The notes under the pieces were generated by a model. The model had not been told where the DNA came from, made no database searches, and was given only the letters and a program-made list of their open reading frames with translations. A stretch of 64,000 nt of DNA from CAVZYN01 sp963779515 (GTDB lineage: Bacteria; Pseudomonadota; Alphaproteobacteria; Rhizobiales; Hyphomicrobiaceae). Of the stretch, positions 43,670 to 53,757 are shown piece by piece. The position numbers and the translations under genes were made by a program. Within the stretch, counting starts at the first letter, position 1; each line of letters opens with the position of its first letter. The stretch spans positions 434,001-498,000 of the forward strand of contig CAVZYN010000018.1 in the NCBI GenBank assembly GCA_963779515.1, in the 5' to 3' direction.

Positions 43670-46600
43670 TCACTCATCCTCGCCGGTTTCAGCCGACCAC
43701 TCGGCGACACGCGCCAGATGCGCGTAATCGTCGAACCGGTACGTGTCGGCGAAGCTGGCGCGGCGGAGCGCGCGGTAAGGTGTGCTGGGATCGTCAAAAC
43801 GCGCGATCAAGCGTGCGAGACCGTCGCGGCTGGTCGCGGCCAGCGCGGCGATGTCGGCGTTGTCGGGTTCGATGATTTGTACTTCGCCCGGCGGCTCGCC
43901 ACCCGTAACGCGGATGTAGGCGAGGGTGGTCACGGCGCGTTCGCCGAGACCGGTGAATCCGCCCGCCAGCGCGATCGCAGCTTCCAGCGGCAGCTGCGGC
44001 GCCGCGCCGGATTTGACGCGCTTCTTGCTCGGGATTTGTCCGGTCTTGTAGTCATAGATCGCCAGTGACGCACCGATTGCGTCGATCCGGTCGGCGCGCG
44101 CCCGCAGCGTAAAGGCACCCGCCGGCCCCTCCAGCACCAGCGATCCGCCGACTTCGGCGTGCACCGTCGTCTCCGGCGGGCGCCGCTCGGGCTCGGTCGC
44201 CTCGAACCAGTCCGCGAACCGCGCGAACCGTGGCAGCCAGAACGCGGCGACGCGCGGATGCGCCGCGTATTCATCGAGCACGGCGCGGGCCTGCTCCATC
44301 AAGGCAGCCTTGATGTAGGGCGGCAGCGCGTTGGGGTAGGCGGCGGCAAAGCGGCCGAGCGCGGCGTGGATGATCGAACCCTTGAGTGCTGCGTCGGGCT
44401 CGGCGCCGAGCAGCGGCAACGCTTCAAGATTGAGAATGTGGTTGGCGAAGATGGCGTAGGGGTTCGCAAGCCAAGTCTCAACGCCCGAGATGCTGAGCTT
44501 GCGCGGACGCAGTGCGACCGCCGGGCAGGGCGCGGGCGCCTTTACGGTCCGGCGCTCGGCGATGCGGTCGCGCGCCCGCGCCCAGGCGAGCCACGGTTGC
44601 GCTGGCGCGAGCGCGTCGCCCGCGTTGGCGCCGCCAAGCAGCGCTTGAAAACGCAGGATCCAGCGCGACGGCACCGTCGGGTTGCCGTCGAGCTTGGCGG
44701 CGCGCGTCAGATAGACGGCCTCGGCGCCAAGGAGTGATGTGAAATCGTGCGCCGAGAACCCGATCTTTTCTTCGGGCGCTGGCAGGCCAAGCTCCTGCCG
44801 CATCGGCCGGTTGAGCCAAGGCCCCGTCTCGCCGGTCTCCGGCCAGGTGCCTTCGTTCAGCGAGCCGAGCACGACGACATCGGGTTGCTGCAGGCGCGCT
44901 TCGAACGGACCCCAGATGGCGACACGGCGATTGACGGGAACGCGCGGGCGCACGGTTTCATCCTGCAGGAGGCCGCGCATGAAATCGGGATAGTCGGTGG
45001 CGGCGATCGCTGGTGCGCGCAGCCCCTCCTGCAGCAGGCCCGTGAAGAAGAGGTTGGCGGCCTCACCCGCATCGCCCTGCCAAACGAGCGGCGCGGCGCC
45101 ATCGTCCGGTGGGAGCGAAATGGCGTCGGCGGCTTTGACGTGCGCTTCAGCGATCGTCCTGAGCGGCCACAGCTTGGGCGTGCCGAAAAGATCGCTGAAG
45201 CGCCCGAACACGTCGGCAAGCGGCGCGACGGCCAATTTCAGCCGCTGCACCAGGTCGCGCGCGGCTTGCACATCGACATCCGGGATGCGGCGGAACGCGC
45301 GATCCCGGCGCGCGCCGCCCTGCAACTCGCGGATTGCGCGTTCGAGCGCGGCTTCGACGCCGTCGAGGCCGCGCCCGAGATAAGAGGTGCGGAAGGCGCC
45401 GAGTTCGAGGACGCGCGCGGCGCGGCGCACATCGCGCACCGAGAGCCCGAGCCGCGTCAGCGGATGCTTCAACAGCGCCATCAGCGCGGCGGGCGAATAG
45501 TCGCTGGCGACGGCGTCCGCGATCAGCGTCAGGAACACGCCGGGGACGGTCTTCGTGAACGGCCGGCCGGCGGAATCGTCGACGCGAATGCCCCAGCTCT
45601 CGAGTCGCACCGCGACGCGGCGGCCGAGCACGCGATCGGGCGTCACGAGCACGGCGGTGCGGCCAGGCGTCTCGAGCGCCTCGCGCAGGATCAGCGAGAC
45701 GGCTTCCGCCTCGTCCGGCGCACTCGGCGCTTCGATGTAGCTGACCCCCGTGAGCGCCGAGCGCAGCGCGGCAGTATCGGTCGTGGTCGCGAACGCGTGC
45801 CAGGCCTCTGTCGTTGCGGCCGGTCGCATCGCCTCGCTGACGATTTTGAGGCGCGCGCGCGCCGGAGCGGCAAGCACGGCCCCCGGCAATTCCGCGACAT
45901 CGCGGCGGTCGACACCGAGCCGGTCGAGCAGCTTCTTCAAGCCGAATTGCGGATGCTCGGGATGGTCCGGCACGATCGCCGACCAGCTTACGTCGTCGAG
46001 CGCGTGATCGATGGCGGGGAGGACGATCGCGCCGTTCGGGAGTTTCGCAACCGCGCGCATCAGCTCAGCAGTTGCGGGGATGCTGCCGGTGATGCCGGCG
46101 ATGATGATCGGCGACGCGGGCGGCATCTTCGTCAGCCGCTCGGCTTCCGCGAGCACGATGCGATTGCGCCGGTCCGCCGATGAGAGACTGCCGCGCTCGT
46201 CGAGGTAGGCAGGCCACCACTCGAGCACGATCTGCAGGAACTGCAGCGTCTTTTCCCAGTGCGCCGAAAAATGCTCCGGCACCAGAGACTTCAGATTGGC
46301 GAGGCTGACGTTCTCGGTCTCGACGCCGTCCATCAAACGGCCAAGCTCGGAGGCGAGCTGGGCGGCTTGCGCGGGCGTTGCCCCCCGCAGATCCGTGACG
46401 CTCTCTTCCGCAAAAGTCGAGGACGCGCGCATCGCCTCCGACCACTTCAGCACCAGTTCGGTGAGCACGAGGCGCCGTTCGAGTTCTGGGATGGCGGGCG
46501 GCACATCGCCGACGGTTGCGTCGAGCTGTTCGCGCGCGGCGACGCTCGCGAGCAGGCTCAGATCCTCTTCGCCCTCGGCGATCGGCCGGATGCGCGGCAA

Positions 46601-46810
46601 CAGCAGCGCATTGCCGCCCGACGCCGCGAGAAAGGCTTCGCAGACGGCACGCGCCGCGCGGCGCGTCGGCAGCAGCAGCGTCATGCCGGCGAGATCGAGC
46701 GGTCGCGGTATCTTGGCACCGGGCGACGGCAGATGCCCGCCGAGAATCGCCTCGGCGAGCGTGCGCAGAAACGGCCGGCCCGGCGGGATCGTGTAGATGT
46801 GCGGTGGCAT
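43670..46810 (-). CDS. addB: AddB-type double-strand break repair protein (ATP-dependent nuclease subunit B)
   Basis: 1046 residues from the ATG at 46810, with GGAGG upstream. The N-terminal part is helicase-like but inactive as in alphaproteobacterial AddB (MTLLLPTRRAARAVCEAF, SPIIIAGITGSIPATAELM). VVVLGSLNEGTWPETGETGP is a family motif, and the C-terminal RecB-like nuclease has LAIYDYKTGQIPSKKRVKSG. The stop is two bases from the addA ATG, so the subunits are coupled. An upstream GTG/ATG extension to 46858 lacks a ribosome site. Confidence 0.93.
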   Translation of the reverse strand: MPPHIYTIPPGRPFLRTLAEAILGGHLPSPGAKIPRPLDLAGMTLLLPTRRAARAVCEAFLAASGGNALLLPRIRPIAEGEEDLSLLASVAAREQLDATVGDVPPAIPELERRLVLTELVLKWSEAMRASSTFAEESVTDLRGATPAQAAQLASELGRLMDGVETENVSLANLKSLVPEHFSAHWEKTLQFLQIVLEWWPAYLDERGSLSSADRRNRIVLAEAERLTKMPPASPIIIAGITGSIPATAELMRAVAKLPNGAIVLPAIDHALDDVSWSAIVPDHPEHPQFGLKKLLDRLGVDRRDVAELPGAVLAAPARARLKIVSEAMRPAATTEAWHAFATTTDTAALRSALTGVSYIEAPSAPDEAEAVSLILREALETPGRTAVLVTPDRVLGRRVAVRLESWGIRVDDSAGRPFTKTVPGVFLTLIADAVASDYSPAALMALLKHPLTRLGLSVRDVRRAARVLELGAFRTSYLGRGLDGVEAALERAIRELQGGARRDRAFRRIPDVDVQAARDLVQRLKLAVAPLADVFGRFSDLFGTPKLWPLRTIAEAHVKAADAISLPPDDGAAPLVWQGDAGEAANLFFTGLLQEGLRAPAIAATDYPDFMRGLLQDETVRPRVPVNRRVAIWGPFEARLQQPDVVVLGSLNEGTWPETGETGPWLNRPMRQELGLPAPEEKIGFSAHDFTSLLGAEAVYLTRAAKLDGNPTVPSRWILRFQALLGGANAGDALAPAQPWLAWARARDRIAERRTVKAPAPCPAVALRPRKLSISGVETWLANPYAIFANHILNLEALPLLGAEPDAALKGSIIHAALGRFAAAYPNALPPYIKAALMEQARAVLDEYAAHPRVAAFWLPRFARFADWFEATEPERRPPETTVHAEVGGSLVLEGPAGAFTLRARADRIDAIGASLAIYDYKTGQIPSKKRVKSGAAPQLPLEAAIALAGGFTGLGERAVTTLAYIRVTGGEPPGEVQIIEPDNADIAALAATSRDGLARLIARFDDPSTPYRALRRASFADTYRFDDYAHLARVAEWSAETGEDE

Positions 46811-46830
46811 GCGCGGTGCCTCCGGCGGGA

Positions 46831-47580
46831 TCAACGCAGATGACCGCTGGCAAGGCAACGCTCGGCCTCGGCCAGCGCATCGGGGCTGCCGACATGCATC
46901 CAGATGCCCTCCATGCGCATGCCGAACGCGCGGCCGGCCAGGATCGCCTTGTTCCAGATCAGGTTCATCGAAAAGGCGGTGTCGGGGCTGTCATCGAACA
47001 AGCGCGGATGCGCGATCGAAACACCTGCGAACACGAACGGCACCACCTCTTGCTCGCGGCGGCGGCGGATGCGGCCGTCGGCCTCGAACGAGAAATCACC
47101 ACGCCCCTGATAGCCGAGACTCGCCGAACCGAGCGCCAGCATCAGCAGGCAATCCATCCGTTGCGGATCCCAGGTCTGGAACAGGCGTTCGAGATTGTCG
47201 CCGACGCCGCCCATCCAGACGCTGTCGGAATTGTGGATCACGAACGGCGCCGCGCCCAGCAACGGCAGCGCGTTCTTGACGCCGCCGCCGGTCTCCAGCA
47301 GTTGTCCGCGTTCATCCGAAATGGCGATCGCCGGTGCGGTGCGCCCCGCAACGTGCCGCTCGATCTTGTCGGCCAGGTGATGCACGTTGACGACGGCACG
47401 TTGGACGCCGGCGGCCGCCAGCCGGTCGAGCACATGATCGATCAGCGGCCGTCCTTGCAGGCGCACCAGCGGCTTTGGCAGCTCTTCGGTCAAGGGCCGC
47501 ATGCGCCGGCCAAGCCCCGCCGAGAGGACGATGGCCGTGCGCGGCGGCGAAGAGGTTTGTTGAGACGAAGCAGATGTCAT
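46831..47580 (-). CDS. murU: N-acetylmuramate-1-phosphate uridylyltransferase
   Basis: A 249-residue nucleotidyltransferase with the signature AIVLSAGLGRRMRPLTEEL then PKPLVRLQGRPLIDHVL; the Gly-rich loop and Lys bind UTP. Downstream motifs are LETGGGVKNALPLLG and FVIHNSDSVW, where Asp binds the metal. It makes UDP-MurNAc from MurNAc-1-phosphate in the cell-wall recycling bypass of de novo synthesis. The kinase for the first step is the AmgK half of the upstream gene, 30 bases away. Confidence 0.9.
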   Translation of the reverse strand: MTSASSQQTSSPPRTAIVLSAGLGRRMRPLTEELPKPLVRLQGRPLIDHVLDRLAAAGVQRAVVNVHHLADKIERHVAGRTAPAIAISDERGQLLETGGGVKNALPLLGAAPFVIHNSDSVWMGGVGDNLERLFQTWDPQRMDCLLMLALGSASLGYQGRGDFSFEADGRIRRRREQEVVPFVFAGVSIAHPRLFDDSPDTAFSMNLIWNKAILAGRAFGMRMEGIWMHVGSPDALAEAERCLASGHLR

Positions 47581-47610
47581 ACCGGTTGATAGCGCGGCCT
47601 GGGCCGCACG

Positions 47611-49149
47611 TCACGCGGAGACCGGCTGACGCCGAATGAGCGGTGGAAAATGTGTGTCGTACCAGTGCGCCACCTCGTGCATCATGGGATGTGTCAAGGC
47701 ACGTTCGACATACGTCCACGCACGCGGAATGTGCTGCAGGTACTGCGGCTTCCCGTCGCGGCGAATGAGCCGCACGAAGAGACCGATATGCCGCGTCGAG
47801 CGCTGGGCGCTGAAGGCATTGTAGAGCGCCGCGAACGAAGCTTCATCGAAATCCGGCTCGCGCGCTTTGATCTGGTCGCAGTAATGCCGGAACAGCGACG
47901 TCTCGAGATCGGCCGCGACATCGACGCGCGCGTCGCGCAGCAGCGACACGAGATCGTAGGCATAGGGTTCCGCCAGCGCGTCCTGAAAATCGAGCAGGCC
48001 GACGTTGGCGGGGGGCGGCCTGTCCGGCAACCACATCAAGTTGGGCGCATGTACGTCGCGCAGGAACCACGCCGGCGGCTGCGCCATCAACAGATCGAGC
48101 ACCGGCGACCACGCCGCGTGAAACGAACGCCGCGCGGTCTCGGGCGCGGGCACCCCCTTGACGGCTGGCCAATACCAATCGAGCAGCAGATCGAGTTCGA
48201 TTTCGAGCGCGGCCCGATCGAAGCGCGGTAGCTGATAGGCGGAGCCGTCCGGCAGCGGCAGTGCGGCGCCGATGGGGAGACGCGCGCGCACGGCGACCAG
48301 CGTATCGACGGCCGCGCGATAGAGTTCGGCTTGTGAACGCCCGTCCGCGAGTTCAGCGCCATAGACGCGATCGCCGAGGTCCTCGACGATGAGGATGCCG
48401 GTGTCGAGATCGTGCGCATGGATCGCGGGCGCGCTGAGGCCGGCGCGGCTCAACGCGTGTCCAATGGCCACAAACGGCCGCACGTCTTCGGCGAGATGCG
48501 CGATGCGGCTGTAGGGTTTGCCATCACGCACCGGCGGCCCGTCGGGTTGGCGCGGCGCGTCCATCAGGATCGCGAACGTGCCGGGCATGGTGAGACGCGC
48601 ATAGGCGCGCGCCGAGGCGTCACCCTGCATGTAGGTGAGGTGCGCCTCGCGCCAGACGGTTTGTGCGTCGAGGAAAGCGAACAGCGCAGCGATCCTCTCG
48701 GCACGCGCCGCCGCGGCGCCAAAGCCCGTGAACCGGAGACGCCGCTGCAATGCGTTCTGCGCGAGGTTGAATTCGATTTCGAACCGGTCGCCGCTGGCGA
48801 GTCCGGGCGCCCGCTCCGGCCACTCGACGACGACGGCGCCGGTGCGCAGCGCCTCGTCGAGGCCGATTTCGTGGGTCTCGGTCTCGGAGCCGAGCCGGTA
48901 GAGGTCGGCGTGCATCAGCGTCAGTCGCGGCGTCTCGTAGATTTGCGCCAGCGAGAAGGTTGGGCTCGGCACCTCGGCGCGTGTGTCGCCGAGCAGGCCC
49001 CGGATCAGCGCGCGCGCGAACGTCGTCTTGCCGGCGCCGAGATCGCCCTTCAACAGCACCACGTCGCCGCGCTGCAGCTTGAAGGCGGTGAGTTCGGCAA
49101 GACGTCCGACGCCGCGCTCGTCGAGATCGCGATCGAGGGAACTCGTCAT
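47611..49149 (-). CDS. tsaE/amgK: TsaE-AmgK fusion: tRNA t6A ATPase and cell-wall sugar kinase
   Basis: A 512-residue two-domain protein. Residues 1-150 are TsaE (LKGDLGAGKTTFARALIRGL Walker A, VPSPTFSL, and MHADLYRLG), the ATPase of the tRNA threonylcarbamoyladenosine complex. Residues 165-512 are an aminoglycoside-phosphotransferase-like kinase with YMQGDASARAYARLTMPG at the start, and the catalytic FLRDVHAPNLMWLP and GLLDFQDALAEP. The latter phosphorylates MurNAc/GlcNAc at C1. It overlaps divL by four bases. The same fusion is known in alphaproteobacteria. It uses one polypeptide for two essential or near-essential jobs. Confidence 0.92.
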   Translation of the reverse strand: MTSSLDRDLDERGVGRLAELTAFKLQRGDVVLLKGDLGAGKTTFARALIRGLLGDTRAEVPSPTFSLAQIYETPRLTLMHADLYRLGSETETHEIGLDEALRTGAVVVEWPERAPGLASGDRFEIEFNLAQNALQRRLRFTGFGAAAARAERIAALFAFLDAQTVWREAHLTYMQGDASARAYARLTMPGTFAILMDAPRQPDGPPVRDGKPYSRIAHLAEDVRPFVAIGHALSRAGLSAPAIHAHDLDTGILIVEDLGDRVYGAELADGRSQAELYRAAVDTLVAVRARLPIGAALPLPDGSAYQLPRFDRAALEIELDLLLDWYWPAVKGVPAPETARRSFHAAWSPVLDLLMAQPPAWFLRDVHAPNLMWLPDRPPPANVGLLDFQDALAEPYAYDLVSLLRDARVDVAADLETSLFRHYCDQIKAREPDFDEASFAALYNAFSAQRSTRHIGLFVRLIRRDGKPQYLQHIPRAWTYVERALTHPMMHEVAHWYDTHFPPLIRRQPVSA

Positions 49150-51728
49150 GCGACCCGCGCTTGCGCCTTATCACGTGGCGCTGGGTCACGCGGCGCTGGA
49201 GCGTGTGGAGCGGGGCGAAGCTGCGGCAAGCCTTGTTCCGGCAGACGGACCGTGATGCGCGTGCCGACGCCCGGCTGCGATTCCAATTCGACATTGCCGC
49301 CGTGCAGTTCGACGAGTCCCTTGACGACCGCAAGACCGAGGCCGGCGCCGCGATGCTTCGAGCCTTGGCTGCGGCTTTCAAATCGGTCGAAGATGCGCCC
49401 CTGCTGTTCGAGCGGAATGCCAACGCCGTTGTCTTCGACCGCGAATGCGATCATGCCCCGCTCGCGCCAACAGCCGAGCCGCACGATGTTTCCGGGTTGT
49501 GAGAAGCCGATGGCGTTGGACATGAGATTGTAGAGGATCTGACGGATGCGGGCGCTGTCCGCGATGAGTTCAAAGGCATCATCCGCGATCCGGATGTCGA
49601 GTTCAAGGCGCGCGCGCGATGCCCGATCGCGAACCCCGAGCACGGTCTGATCGATCAGTGCGCGCACGTTGACGGGCGCCTGATTGAGCTCGAGCGCGCC
49701 GGCATCGATGGTCGCAAGATCGAGGATGTCGTTGATGATGGCGAGCAGCGACTTGGACGAGGCCGAGATGTCGCCGAGGTATTCTTTCTGTTTGCCGTTC
49801 AACTCGCCCGTGCGCGGATTGGCGAGCAATTCGCCAAAGCCGATGATGTTGGTAAGCGGCGTGCGCAGCTCGTAGGAAACGTGGCTGATGAACTGGCTCT
49901 TCAGCCGGTCCGATGCGACAAGCGCTTCGTTGCGTTCGACCAGGGCGCGCTCGTAGCGCTTGGCGTCGGTGACGTCGGCGAAGGTGATCAGCGTGGCGCC
50001 GTCCGGCAACGGCGTCACCGAGTATTCGACGACACTGCCGTCGAGGCGCAGCATCTGTCCGTCCGTCGCCTGCCGCCGCTCGGCAATGCCGCAGACCGCG
50101 CGGCTGAGATTGTGCCAGGCGTCGGCGTCCTCGAACATCGGGCTGCACTGGCGGATGATCTCGTCGACATGCGGTCCCTCGGCGAGCATTTGGCGGGGGA
50201 GCTTCCAAATCTGGCACATCGCCGAGTTGAAGAGTTTTAGGCGACCGTCAGTGGCGAACAGGGCGACCGCTTCCTTCAGGCTGTCGAGTGTCTCGCGTTG
50301 CGTATCGATCAGCGTGTTGAAGCGGCTTTCAAGCGCGAGGCGCTCCGTCGCATCGTCATAGAGACAGGTGACGCCGCCGTCGGGCCGCTGTTCGCTGATG
50401 ACGTGGATCGTGCGGCCGTCGATCAGGTGCCACCAGTCCTCGAGCGTCGCCCCGGTGGTTGCGGCGCTGAGCGCCTTGGCGCGCCAGTCGCGATAGTTGA
50501 CGGCCTCAGGCAACCGCGAGAGCGCACGCAACCGGTCGAGAATCTCGCCATGCGTCGGGTGGCCCGCGAGCCAGTCGCCGTCCAGCTGCCAGAGTTTGCG
50601 GTAGGCCTCGTTGAAGAAGGCGAGGCGCTGATCGGGCCCGAAGATGGCGACGGCCGAGGCGACGCGATCGAGCGTGCGGTCGTAGGCGGCGGTCTGGCGA
50701 TGCAACTCGCCTTGCGCCATCTCGATGGCGGTAGCGTCGATGGCGGCGCCAGCGCTGGCGTTCTCGAGCGGCAGCACGATCACGTCGTGCGGTTTGCGGT
50801 CGCCACCGCTGATCAGCGGTAGCCGTTCGCGGAACACGGCGCCGGCCGAGATCTTCTCCTGGATCCGCTCGCGCTGCCGGGTCTCGAGCAGTTCGAGCTG
50901 GCGGCTGCGCACTTCCGCGAGATCCGCCGCGTCGACGCCGCGGACGTAGGCCGCGTTTGCCCAGTCGATCCGGCCATCGCCATGCCGCAGCCAAGCCGGG
51001 ATCGGCAGTGCGTCGAGCAGCATCCGGCTCGCCGTCACGTCCCGCGTCAGCCGCCGGTGGATGTCGAGCAGCCGCGCGAGATCCTCTTTGTATCCGACGG
51101 CATCGCGCACGCGCAGGATCGCACGGCTGCCAACCGCGCGGCCGTCGGCCTCGATGTTGGCGCCAGCCGCCGTCCTTAGGAGTTGAGTGAAGGGCCGCCC
51201 CTCGTTGAAGAGGAGGTCCAGATCGGCCTTGAGTTCGCACGCCGAGTTGCTGTCGAGCCAATGGCCGAAGCGGAGGAACTCGGCGGCGTCTTGTGGCAGC
51301 CCGCGCACCCGCACGAGCGTGTGCGATGCAACCTTCACGCCTTGCCCGTGTTCCCAGTAGACCAGGACATGCGGCTCGGTCTTCAGGAATGCGTCGGCGG
51401 CCGCGAGCGCCGCGCGCGCCGTGAGCTGGGCGTCAGGAACCGCTTGCGGCCGTGCCTTGACCGCGCGCCGGCGGCCGAGCGCGAGCACGGCCAGCAACAG
51501 CACCGCGCCGGTCACGAACGATCCAGTCAGCAGCGTCCAAAGCAGCGGCGTGCCGAGCCAGCCGGCGGTGCTGTCGGACAGATACACGATCAAGGTGCCT
51601 GCAATTGCCACGCTCGGCAGCACATAGAGCACAAGATCGCCCCGCGGCCCGGACGGCGCCATCGGCCCCGTCAGCCCCATCGAGCCATGACTCATAGGTA
51701 TGCGCCCGTCTGCTGCCATGTGGTGCAA
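49146..51728 (-). CDS. divL: DivL-like PAS sensor pseudokinase
   Basis: About 860 residues with two N-terminal membrane segments (LVLYVLPSVAIAGTLIVYLS and LLWTLLTGSFVTGAVLLLAV), three PAS-like regions and a HisKA/HATPase core. In the H-box the His is replaced by Tyr619 in ISHVSYELRTPLTN, the hallmark of DivL. The ATPase lobe is intact (NLMSNAIGFS, DNGVGIP, HRGAGLGLAVVKGL). DivL modulates the CckA-CtrA cell-cycle pathway with DivK. Starts at 51728 (TTG with AAGGA), 51719 or 51695 are all possible. It shares the locus with tsaE and ahcY, as in other Hyphomicrobiales. Confidence 0.87.
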   Translation of the reverse strand: MHHMAADGRIPMSHGSMGLTGPMAPSGPRGDLVLYVLPSVAIAGTLIVYLSDSTAGWLGTPLLWTLLTGSFVTGAVLLLAVLALGRRRAVKARPQAVPDAQLTARAALAAADAFLKTEPHVLVYWEHGQGVKVASHTLVRVRGLPQDAAEFLRFGHWLDSNSACELKADLDLLFNEGRPFTQLLRTAAGANIEADGRAVGSRAILRVRDAVGYKEDLARLLDIHRRLTRDVTASRMLLDALPIPAWLRHGDGRIDWANAAYVRGVDAADLAEVRSRQLELLETRQRERIQEKISAGAVFRERLPLISGGDRKPHDVIVLPLENASAGAAIDATAIEMAQGELHRQTAAYDRTLDRVASAVAIFGPDQRLAFFNEAYRKLWQLDGDWLAGHPTHGEILDRLRALSRLPEAVNYRDWRAKALSAATTGATLEDWWHLIDGRTIHVISEQRPDGGVTCLYDDATERLALESRFNTLIDTQRETLDSLKEAVALFATDGRLKLFNSAMCQIWKLPRQMLAEGPHVDEIIRQCSPMFEDADAWHNLSRAVCGIAERRQATDGQMLRLDGSVVEYSVTPLPDGATLITFADVTDAKRYERALVERNEALVASDRLKSQFISHVSYELRTPLTNIIGFGELLANPRTGELNGKQKEYLGDISASSKSLLAIINDILDLATIDAGALELNQAPVNVRALIDQTVLGVRDRASRARLELDIRIADDAFELIADSARIRQILYNLMSNAIGFSQPGNIVRLGCWRERGMIAFAVEDNGVGIPLEQQGRIFDRFESRSQGSKHRGAGLGLAVVKGLVELHGGNVELESQPGVGTRITVRLPEQGLPQLRPAPHAPAPRDPAPRDKAQARVA

Positions 51729-51856
51729 CGTATCCTTGCGGCGGCGGTTGTAGCTTCAAGGGCGCAGCGGGCGACTGCGCCAAGAGGGAATTCGACTGAA
51801 ATCGAATCACATCTCAGTATGAAACGCCTGTGGATATCTGACCAGAGCGCGCGCGA

Positions 51857-51891
51857 CACAAAAAGAGCGTGCCGAGGCTTCGGCACGCTCT
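51857..51891 (-). terminator. Terminator of ahcY
   Basis: On the reverse strand AGAGCGTGCCGA pairs with TCGGCACGCTCT and is followed by TTTTTG, 30 bases after the ahcY stop codon. It separates ahcY from divL. Confidence 0.9.
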
Positions 51892-51921
51892 ATTTTCAGA
51901 TCCAGGAGGATTAAGTCCGCC

Positions 51922-53325
<1,404 letters not shown>

Positions 53326-53442
53326 CGTCACGTTTCCTCTTGGGTTGAAGTGTGGGTACGGCCGTCGGACCGGGCTCAATGACCAGGTGAAATTCTGGCG
53401 TCGGCGAAGGTGCGTGGGTCCTGCCAGCCAATTGTGGAGGCT

Positions 53443-53470
53443 CTATAGCGGCTCCGGGGCGCGACGGCAA
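53443..53470 (-). promoter_or_regulatory. Candidate promoter of ahcY
   Basis: On the reverse strand TTGCCG (-35-like, 53465-53470) and CTATAG (-10-like, 53443-53448) are separated by 16 bases. It lies about 118 bases before the ahcY start. Confidence 0.5.
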
Positions 53471-53474
53471 TAAA

Positions 53475-53496
53475 GATATAAACAAGTCGTTATGTC
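53475..53496. promoter_or_regulatory. Candidate operator upstream of ahcY
   Basis: GATATAA and TTATGTC form an imperfect inverted repeat (6 of 7 matches) around an 8-base spacer, just upstream of the -35-like hexamer. It may bind a methionine-cycle regulator; this is a guess from location. Confidence 0.3.
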
Positions 53497-53499
53497 TTC

Positions 53500-53757
53500 G
53501 GTTCAAGAAGCCGTCATCAAGTATTAAGTCGGCGGCACATCTATTGCTTGAAGTATTGAAATCAGGAAAAATGGCCAAAAATGGCGCAAAGTATTTCTGG
53601 GGTGTAAAAATAGCCCATAAAATTAAGTTTAAATGATAGTAAAATGCAGTATAAATTGAAATCGATAAACTAGAGACCGCTTTTGTATTTTAAGATTTGC
53701 GAAATAACTCAAATGTAGTGTCGATCCTGCAAGTTGTACTGTGTAGGAGGCGTAGTT
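53500..53757 (+). other. AT-rich leader upstream of the TadG-like gene
   Basis: This stretch is markedly richer in A and T than anything else in the window (long A/T runs at 53560-53700), with no coding capacity that I can support. It ends with a strong ribosome site (AGGAGG, 53745-53750) for the next gene. Together with the intergenic space before ahcY it forms a 432-base gene-free region. It may hold promoter and silencing elements or be imported DNA. Confidence 0.6.

Noticed and set aside
53382..53733. Possible SAM/SAH riboswitch upstream of ahcY
   Set aside because: I could not build the expected pseudoknot or conserved core from the sequence; only a simple inverted repeat is visible.
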